The notes beneath the pieces were generated by a model. It did no database searches and was not told where the DNA came from. It saw only the letters and a list, made by a program, of their open reading frames with translations. This document shows positions 11,301 through 20,800 of a stretch of DNA of 37,528 bases, in pieces. The translations under genes and the position numbers were made by a program. Location of the stretch: contig CAJINV010000004.1 in the NCBI GenBank assembly GCA_905178155.1, positions 9,055,431 to 9,092,958 on the forward strand, read 5' to 3'. Source of the stretch: Amoebophrya sp. A120. Its lineage: Eukaryota > Sar > Dinophyceae > Syndiniales > Amoebophryaceae. Position 1 is the stretch's first letter. Each line of letters starts with the position of its first letter.

Positions 11301-12959
11301 CCCTGCTTACCGATGGACTCACGTACGAAAAACAGGGACTACTGCGGAAAGAGGCGACCTATCCTGTGCAAAAGTATCGTACTCGTAGTAATTGCAAACA
11401 TGCATTAATACAAATCTCCATCCCAAGGTAAAACAGCATGACAAATTCCATTTGTCATGCTGAGGCGATTTGTAATGCAATTACTACGTAGTATGTTTGT
11501 TACTTTTGCAATGCATACGACCTGCATCCGGTTGATTTTTCTCCGAATCACTCTGGCGGAACCCCATGCCGCGACCATCGAGCCGCCGTTTACCGTCAGG
11601 GTCAGTATGCGGCCGGCGTTCGGGGGCGAGGTTGTGCCGGTGTACGCGTCTGGACCAATTGCGGTCACGCACTCGAAGTTGATGACCAATCGGTTGTTAG
11701 GGCACGAGGGCCACGCGGCCGTCGCGGTGGACATCTTCATCCCGAAGGTGGAGGACGTGCCGTCGGCCCCGGAGGCAGATCCGTTCTTGGCCAGAGCCGC
11801 GACGCTGCGATCGAAAATGCTCTTTGAGAACGACACGAGGGCGAAGCCAGGTATGATAGGGCATCGATTTAGTTTGGTTTTTTACCGTGACCACAACGAC
11901 ATTTTTGAATTTACGCTGGTGCATTGCCGAGGTACGTGCCAACTGGTATAATTCCTCATTCATCCAAACCACAGGCAGCAAGTCCTTGTCGATGGGCCGT
12001 GTGTTCGAGTACGGCGGCGACTTGAAAGAATTCCCCTGCCTCCGCGACCTGGAAGCCTGGTTTCACTTGATCCAGTGGCACAAAATTCGGGCGGCGACGG
12101 AGGCGAACGCCATGCCGTACTTGTTCCCCATTCACCTCCCAACCTTCCGTTCCGACGAGGATTTTGTCGTCTCTATTCTGAGTAAAAACGTCCCCACCCC
12201 AGAGTTCTCATGCAAATCTGCATGCCAAAAAAGTTTCTCATGCGGAACCCCATGAGAACCATTTTTAGTCGTGTTTGGGAATTTGTGATGCTAGAATCAG
12301 CATGATATGCTAGATCTGTTATGCTTTTGAACAAGCTAAACTAACAGGATTACACTACGAAGACAAACTTGTCATGCGAAACAACCAAAGCTGGTGGATT
12401 TGTATAGCAGATTTCGCAACATCTTGACTGTGGTGTGGGGACGTTTTTCCTCAGGATAGTCCCTCCGGAAGTCGTGTCCCTCCTCCGCGACGATGTCGCC
12501 TGGCAGGAGGCGTACAGCCGGTGCGTGGAGATGGTGGTAGGCGCCTGGGGCTACGACCTCCTACAGAACCGGACCACCTGGCGCGTGGACCATAGTTCTA
12601 ATCGCGCGAATGTAGACGATAAAGTGCTGAACAGTCGGGAGCTCCGCGGGTTCCATCCGGGGGGCTCTGGGAGACACCAGTACAGTCCGGACAGTTGGAA
12701 ACTGAGGCACTTGCTGTTGTCTCTGCGCACGTTCAAAATCGGGAAGTTATACGAGATCGTCAGCGAAATCGGGCAGGATCTACTGCGAGACGGGGTTCTG
12801 TTGAATCTGAAAGACCAGGGCCTGGAGGAAGCCTTGCATGCGAACAAGAAGGACATCCACGTCGCGCGGGTGTGGTTGGAAAGTAAGTTGTGGGAGGACT
12901 ACCACAAGAAATGGATACCGTCGTTAGAAGAGTTGTTGTTCGTGCCGCTGGGGAAATAG
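8332..12959 (+). CDS. Gene 3: large protein with C-terminal OGFr-like region, 7 exons
   Basis: Exons are 8332-8524, 8666-10044, 10179-11058, 11277-11359, 11523-11850, 11975-12173 and 12464-12959 (1185 codons plus TAG). Four gaps are introners. Two are GT-AG introns: 10045-10178 (acceptor less certain; an AG at 10163 also fits) and 11851-11974. An in-frame stop lies 16-18 bases before the ATG. Residues about 100-500 are Ser/Thr/Arg-rich and probably disordered. Near the exon 2/3 junction, Cys pairs (CHEC, then CNQDCIQC) suggest metal binding. The last 230 residues read like the conserved domain of opioid growth factor receptor: a MPYLFPIHLPTFRSDE segment, a helix LLRDDVAWQEAYSRCVEMV, then a segment from YSPDSWKLRHLLLSLRTF onward. 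In vertebrates that family is a nuclear-envelope-associated receptor, but its role in protists is unknown. The match is by pattern only. Confidence 0.65.
8525..8660. mobile_element. Introner, family B
   Basis: Arms GCAAAAGTATCGTAC and a right arm ending ACTTTTGCACAGGATA. Exact repeat AACAG at 8520-8524 and 8661-8665. Excision gives GAA ACA GAA GAC ATC in frame. At 136 bp it is the shortest introner here. Confidence 0.86.
11059..11271. mobile_element. Introner, family D
   Basis: Left arm GAGAGTGACTCCCCCTCCCC; right arm GGGGGAGGGGGG then TTGTGCACTCTC. Ends TATG and CATA. Exact repeat CTCTG at 11054-11058 and 11272-11276. Removal gives TGC TCT GCG CAG ATG in frame. Confidence 0.86.
11360..11517. 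mobile_element. Introner, family B
   Basis: Left arm CTGTGCAAAAGTATCGTAC; right arm TTACTTTTGCAATGCATA. Exact repeat CGACC at 11355-11359 and 11518-11522. Excision gives GCG ACC TGC ATC CGG, selecting one of two plausible frames in the following exon. Confidence 0.85.
12174..12458. mobile_element. Introner, family C
   Basis: Left arm CTGAGTAAAAACGTCCCCAC; right arm GTGGGGACGTTTTTCCTCAG. Ends TATT and GATA. Flanks GTCTC and GTCCC (4 of 5). Removal gives GTC TCT CCG GAA inside the OGFr-like region. Confidence 0.85.
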
Positions 12960-14869
12960 TGTCTTGTAAGATTTGAATGAGAACAATTTCAACAATATTG
13001 TGAAAGCGAGGACACGACCTACCGCATAAGATTCCACGACGGCAGGCAGCTGCAAAAGAAAAGCTATGAAATTTTTCCAAGAATCTGAATCAGAACGCTT
13101 TCAAAGAGCATAAGGACGCCGTCGCTTGACACGACTGAGTCTGAGACCGCGTTCCTCACGACTGTGCGTATGAGCCAAAAGACGTCAATGATGTGTTTCC
13201 GAACAAGGTCAGCACATCAGCTGCCCGCATTGGCATTTGCTCTCTGCAAGCACATGAAAAAGTTCTACATCTATTAGCGCACAACGAGCCCGATCGCGTC
13301 TTGATTGTGCGACTAACAAGTGCAGCAAGATGATCGTAGCCTATTGTATCTTGATAGGTCTTGTCCAGAGATGATCACAGTTCTTTGACATCAAGCGTCC
13401 AAGAAGGCCGCGAAGTTTCCAAGGTCTACACAAGCCACTTACCACTGAGGATCTTCCTTTCAAGCTCATTTTCTGCGCTACTGATTTACGTCGTGTAGCC
13501 CGAGCTTCGAACTGACAACCGCATGGTGGGAAAGATCCATTGAAGTAGTATTGCTAGTCACAACTTGAACTTTGCTCTTGCAGCGGCCAAAGAGCATGCC
13601 AATCTGGGATCTTGTTATAGCTGCAACTGAAGACAAGCTGGGCCTGCTATTGGTATGTGATATGCATGATCACTCACGTCGCTATGATATGCAATGACGA
13701 TGTGTTTGTCCTCCACTCCACGTGGTTCTTGTTGCACAGATGAAAAGCGAAATACTATTCCAAAAAAACCAGCGACATCTTCAAATTTTTTGTCTGACGG
13801 CGCAAGCATAGGTCTTGACCTTAGCCTGTCGCTACTATTAACTGTAGTTTGAGATGATTGGAGTTGGACTATACTAGATTATATTATTCGCAAGACGAAG
13901 ACATTTAGACATTGTAAAAATTGTTCTTGAAGTAGAACGAGTACGAAAATCACGCCTTTTCTGAAAAAGAACCCTCCTATGTTTAAACATTTTTTAGTGA
14001 CGCATTAGAGAAGGAACTTGCCCGATATAATGGGCTGTGTTTCTTCTCCTGCTCCACCTACCACCTGCCTTAATATATCTCGCAGCTACCTCTATGAGAA
14101 TTTGAACTTCTGAGAACTCCTTCATATCAATCTATCATATGCAGCCAAAGAGCGTAAATAGCAATTATGAATTCTGATCCTGTTTGTTGGCGACCCTTAC
14201 AACCCTAGAGAAGCAAGGACCGTGTTACAGTTACGTGAAATATTCTCGAAGTTTTATCTCGTTTCCAACCCATATTTTGTGTCGTCACGAGCCTGCTGTA
14301 TTTTTTTTTCGCACTCCTTCTTTATCAAAAAGTAAGCGCACTAGAACAAACGGTCAAGCGCAATCATCTCGCAGACTTTTTTTCTTGGAATACATCCTAC
14401 AGTGGCGATTTTCTAGAAGACAGAACATCAACAATAGCCCTGAAGTGCTGTAGTTGCTGTTGCACAAAAAGTCTCCTTTCCGGTTTATTTCTGAACAAGC
14501 AGCACGACGGCAACGGCGGCCAAGAGCATCTTAGCATACCGCGTTCAGGTGGCTCAGGAATCTTCTATCGATAAACAGCCAAAACGGAGAAAGACCACAG
14601 GTGCCTTCTTGGCTCAGCGTCAGCAGCACCGACCGCAACGAAGGACCTGTTTCTGTCTTGGTGTAGTCCTAGTGAGTGCTTCTGGACTCGATCACAAACA
14701 TTTTATGTCGCGTGCCAGTACGGCTACGGATTTCATTCGGAAGAGAAAGAGTTATATTATCCCACACGACCACTACAACATCTACCAGCTGCCCAGTCTC
14801 GCTTCAATTCAGTTGGCGTGCAGATCTGAATCTGCAGCGGCCGGCTGAATATCCCCCTTTTTACCCCTG
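12960..14869. other. Intergenic region, no gene recognised
   Basis: The longest gene-free host stretch, 1.9 kb. It has no introner arms, no tandem repeat and no tRNA-like fold that could be seen. Open frames are short and lack coding character. One at 14549-14848 ends in a TGA just before the next gene. It probably holds the 3' end of gene 3 transcripts and the promoter of gene 4. Confidence 0.5.
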
Positions 14870-17800
14870 ATGCAGCACGCCGCCGCCTCCTCATCTTCAT
14901 CACATTTATTCTCGAATAACAATAAAGCACGACAGGATCATCATCCGCTGCAGAAAGGAGCGGCGGACGACTTGCATCAAGAAGAACATCTTCAAAAGGG
15001 AGCTGGGAAAAGAAACAAGAAGGGAAATAACAAGAAGAAGAACTACCAAAATTGTTCACAGTCATCTGCTGCTGCACCGGTATTATTTCAAGAACAGAAT
15101 TCACTTTTCGACGTGGTAGAACCTCCTCCGCAGGAAGTAAATAATAATCTGGAAGAACAAACTCCGGAAGAAGTAGCTTCTGTCTCGCGAGGTGGGCCGT
15201 TTCTTCCGCCTGAAGCAGATCCAGAAGTATTAACTGGCACGACTAGTAACCTCGAGGAGCAGAACACTTTCGGACACGTGATTAATCCCTTTGCACCCTT
15301 TCCTTTTCCGGTCCCGGGAGCAGCACCTGCTGCAGCTGGGGAAGTAGATCATTCGGATAAAGCAACAAGCGCGGATAATAGTAATATCGAAGCCCCCACA
15401 ACCTCGAAGTCGAAAGAACAAGTGAACGATTCGGAAGTTGTATTCCTAGAGAACAAAGAACAAGAAAAAGTTGCGAAAAATTCCGCCCCTCCACGTGCGG
15501 AAAGCGAAATCAGGAACAACCTCGGGGAGCTTTATTGGGAAGGGAAAAGACGTCCTCAGCCACCATTTCTACAGGTAGGAGACCGCGAGCAACGAACAAC
15601 CTCTCTACTTCAACACAGCACCGTCCTGATTGGCTCTGGTGCGAGCGCAGTACCGCGGCGGATCCCTCCTCCCGGGTTGACTGAGGACGACCTCAGCAGC
15701 ATCGACGGGCGGCACGCGGCGATTGAAAGGGCGATCCAGGAGGGGCGACTTGTGCCGGAAAAGCACGACCCAGAAAATCCCTCGTGGTTGAAACTGAAAA
15801 AGCAGCACGGTTTTTTGCAGGCAAAGCACGAGAGGTTCATGAAGGAGAAACTGGAGAAAAAGTTTTTAGCTAAAAATTCAAAGAAGAACAACAGCTCTCG
15901 ACGGCTGCATCAAAGACAACTGGAAGTAGAAGTAGAGGACCCGTGGGCGGGTGCTTTTGACACGACCAGAAGGAGACTGTCGAAAAAGATGGTTGCGCGC
16001 GGCGGGAGCAAAAAGCAAAGCGCGGCGGGCAAAGCAGGAACAGGAACATCTTCGACTAAAGGGAATAAACAAGCTAGCAGGAAGAACTCCGCCAAGAGCG
16101 ATTTTGCCCCCGAAGTCGTCGTGAAGAAGGAAAACAATAGTACTACCCGTGGTGACAGAAAGCAAAGCAAAGACAGTAAAATCAAAAAAGCCGCGGGAGA
16201 ACAACTTGTCGCCTTAAATCAAGGCAATAAGAAGGAAAAGAAAGAAACGAAAGGAAATAAGTGCTCCGCTGCAGGCGCAGCTTCGAACGGAGGTACAGAA
16301 GACGGCGAACAAGCAGCGATGGGTGCAGGACAAATGGTACCTGAGGTTGCAGCAGCACTAGAGGACGAAGGCTCGGAAATAAAGAACGAGCATAAGCCAA
16401 ATTCCCGGAAAAACAGTGCCAAAAGCATATCATCCGCGCAGATGAACAACGCGAAGAAGAAAGCACAGCCGAGGAAGACCAGTACTACTGTGGCGGCGCG
16501 AGGGGTCGTGGGCAAGAAAAAGCAAGATGAAAATAATCCGGAAAACGACCGTGATGACGAAATAGAAATTCCGAACTGCCATAGTGGTGACAAGAATAAC
16601 ATCTTGAATGTTGATCCCCCGGACGAGCAGCAGGAAAGTTGTGAGGCTGCAGTGCCAGCTGCGCGGACAGACACGGAGCAACAAGTTGTACTATCACAAC
16701 GACCCGAAGCTGCAATATCGTCGAGCAGCACGACGACCAGAAAGGCTTCCGCAATGGAGAAGCTTGTGGGTTCCGCAATGGGTGCGATGCAGTCGGTGTT
16801 TGGAGGTGTTGGCTCGTCCTCGCGCGGGGCCGCGAGTTCGTCCAGTTCGTCGCAGATGAAAATTCATGCAGCTGCTGGTACGACGAGCTCTGTTGAAGAG
16901 GACCACAGCAAGCCACAAGACAACGGCGACCGCGGCGAAGAGGAGAACATAAAAGTGTTATCCAGCGACGAAGACGAGGAGGACGTGGAAGATGAACCAC
17001 AAGGTGCTGCTGCTGCTGCACACCAAAACAACATAAGCAAGCCAGATCCACCACCCGAGGATCTTGGCAATAAACAGAATTCCCTCGGTCTTGTGGACGA
17101 CGACGAGGAACTGCATCGAAATGAAGATGTCAGCAGAAGTAAAAAAAGCGTGTTAGAACAGCACATGCAGGAGAAAGAGCAAGAGATTATAGAAATTTTT
17201 GGCGAAGAGTGGGCCGAGGAAGATCTGCGACTGCGTGATGCTGCAAAAAAAACTAGAAATAGTACTAACGTTGAGATGAACATGAACTACATGTCGAGCG
17301 GAGTCGGAGAAGCTGCTACATCAAAAGATGTTGAACCAGAGTTGTCTAGTGCAACAGCTTTTAAGAAGTGTGCTGGCGGAACGTCAAGTAGTAGTTTTAC
17401 CAAGGATCAACAACATCTTTCCTCAAACGGAGGAGAAAGTGTTGATAAATCGCCTGCTGGTGACAACTCCTCAGTACTAGCGGAGAAAAAGAACGTAGAG
17501 AACACCAGCACAGACCGCGAAAACAAGAATTCTCCTCATGACGTTGATGCCCCTCGGCTGCGGCCCTCTGCGCCGTCCTCCCCTGCTGCCTGTTCGTTGT
17601 CCTCAACAGCTCTAGAAGTAGGTGGAGGAATAGACAAACACGCAGCATCCTCTACTGCTTGTTCCTTGAAACGACGGGCACCGCAGCAGGAGGAGGACCA
17701 GTTATTTGTTCACGGTGCGCTGGGAACTACAGGGCGAGTAGCGAAGCAACCGCATTTAGAACAACAACTTGTTCTGCCGATCCCTTCCGTTCACGACGAC

Positions 17801-20800
17801 CAGCAAGACCATCTTCCCGCGTCGCTTTATGGCGAAGGAGGCGGTGACAATAACACTGCACGTGTGTACCAGCCGGCCAAAGCAGCAGGGGTCGTCGTTT
17901 TCGAGGAAAAAGCGTCCTCTCTTCTAGTACCGGTCAACATCACAGCTGCTCCTGTTGAGACAGGAGATTTGAATGCGGAACCATCGCAGCTGAGTCGCAA
18001 CCATGAAAATTATGATGCACATCACGCCGCGTCCACCGCTGCACAATCATCTGGGGGAGCAATCGGAGGACACCTCCAAGGCCTTGCGGCACGTGGGAGT
18101 TCAAGTTCTTTTGTTCCAGCGGCCGAAAATAACCTGCACGGTGAAGGAACCAGGCTGGTGCAGGAGCAAGGACTGCTAGGAAATACAAGTAGTGAAGCAG
18201 ACTTGTGGTGTAACAGTTCCACAACAACTCTGCAAGTAGACCACAAAAACATCTCCAGCAGTAGCAGTACTAGCACAACTGCAAATCTTCATCAGTACAA
18301 CATTAGCAAGAAACAACTTTCTTTAGACGTGCACAACTACGAGGGGTCTGTGATGATGCCGCCCCCGAGTGATCCTCCATTTTCCAGGGACTCGTCCGGC
18401 GGGGACCGGTACAGTAGTCGAGGACTCATGGGTGCGGGTGGAGGAGACCGCGCAGGGTCGTCTGCGCCGTTGGGTGGAGGAGGAGGGGGTTCTTCTTCAT
18501 CGCAGCAATTTCATTACGGCAACAATAACAATGCCACGGGAACATCTTCGCAGTACAACAGCAACGAGGGTACTGCTTTATTTGCGGGTTCTTCGTCCAT
18601 ATGAATTGCAAAAGCATCGTACTAGTAGGAAGTAATTGCATTACAAATTACCTCAGCATGACAAATGGAATTTGTCATGCTGTTTGACCTTGGGATGTAG
18701 ATTTGTAATGCATAACTGCAATTACTACGAGTACGAGTACGATACTTTTGCACAGGATAGTCCAGCGGGGCAGGCCCGTCGAAAATGGTGATCGACAGCG
18801 AGCGGGAGGACAAAGAAGAACAAATAAAAAACCCGAACTATTACAGTGAAAAATGCTTCCACCCCCCAAAGTTGCAATAGTTTGTGATGCGAAGTTTCCA
18901 AATGAAAACTCTTTGTCATGCATGAAAGGACTAAGTATGGATCTTTCTGATGCAGAGTCTAGGCGTGTGTAGGATCGCTTGCATGACAATCGCCGCACTT
19001 CCTGGGATCTTCTGCAATACAGGTTTTTCCTATTCACGATTGAAAATCTGTGATGCTGATAGATGCAAGAGGGCGAATGTTTTACTTGGAAAGGTTTGCA
19101 ATACAAATGCTCCCAAGTTCTGGGGTGGGGGGATTTTTCCTTTTGATACGAACTGGGCGAAGCAGTTTTTCGACTACAAGTGGGACCAGGAACTCGCCGA
19201 CACGATTTTGAATGCTCCCGTCGTGGCTATCAAATGTAAAAATGTCTGGGTCTCAAAGAATGCATGTTTGTCATGCTTGTCTGGCATGACTCTTAAATCT
19301 GTCATGCGAGTTACCCAAGAGCTCCATTTTTCTGTGATGCAGAAACGCACTTTGTCATGCAGAATAGGCAACACCTAGAAGCTCAGAAACTTGTGATGCT
19401 GAGCCAGCACTTGTGGCCGCCTCATGATACGCCAACCAGCATCACAAGTTTCCAGACCCAGACACTTTTACACTTGATAGTGGCGGTCCTGCAGCAACTG
19501 GAATCCATGGAGTGGCTGGGGCACGTCACTGACCGGGATGACGACGTGGGCGGCGACCTGCAAAGCGCTTGTCCCCCAAATAGCATGAGGGATAAGGCCC
19601 AGCATAGGGAAAAAGTCGATTCGATGAAGACCGAATTAAACTGGCCCACGAAGTACAACCCCGCGTTCGACGAGCCGTACACGGAGCCACACCTCCGCTA
19701 TCAAATGCAAAAATGTCTGGGTCTGGAAGAATGCAACTTGTGATGCTACATTTGGATTCCAAAAAAATCTGTATTGCATGAGTAGCAAATAAGGGAATGC
19801 AATTTCTGCTACGCTGAGAAGACACTTGTCATGCGGAAGAGGCATCAAGAAGCCCTCAAAAAATCTGTATTGCTAGGGTGTGCATCACGGACATCATGGC
19901 TCATGCAAAACGTGCATGACAAGTGTCAGAATTATCTTCCAGACCCAGACACTTTTACATTTGATATCCGCGGACGGCGGACCATCCGGCACGGACGCAC
20001 CTACTTCCACTACGCCTGCGCGCGCGTGTGCACCGGGGACGAGAAGTGGGTGCAGGCCAACGGCGGGGTGAAGAATATGCTGTGCAAAAGTAGTAGCGTA
20101 CTCGTACAAATGCAGGTCTTGCATTACAAATTTCTTTGTCAAGGCAAATCAGCATTACAAATTTTATTTCTCATGCTGAGAAAATTTGTAATGCATTTAT
20201 ACGAGTAGGTCGATACTTTTGCAGTTCATAAAGAACGGGAATTTGCAAATCATGAAAAAGCTGTACCAACTGAGTGGCGGCGCGAGGATCCATGCCTCCG
20301 GGCAGAAGGGGCAGGTCCGCGGATTGCCGACGAAGTCCGATTTGGGGCTACCAAAACGCTGGAAAAGCCTCGCCAGGCTCGGGGAGAGCGACGAGGGCAT
20401 GGCGCCGAAGAAAGAACGGAGTAAGATGAACAAGGAACTGATGCAGGTGTACGAGAACAAAGTGAATATCAGTCTTTGCAGGACCATATGGATTGCAAAA
20501 ATGTCTGGGTCCGGAAGATTTTTGCCAGGTTTGATGTCATGCATAATCTGCATGATGACCCATGAAGTCTGTATTGCATGCACTAGCATCACAGACTTTT
20601 ACAGGGCTTCCTAATTATGCCTATGAGAAATGCCCTCTCCACCGCGTAGCACAAACTGGAGTCCTGTTGCTGGTCACGCAATACAATTTGAATTTTTTTG
20701 TTTGAATCCAGAGACAGCATCACAAGTTTAGAATCTTCCAGAGGTGGACCCAGACATATTTGCAGTTCATAGACGAAGGTCTCGTACAATCGCGAGTTGA

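Noticed and set aside
14549-14848. 99-codon frame just before gene 4
   Set aside because: It ends at a TGA 21 bases before the ATG of gene 4, lacks coding character, and no donor site connects it sensibly.
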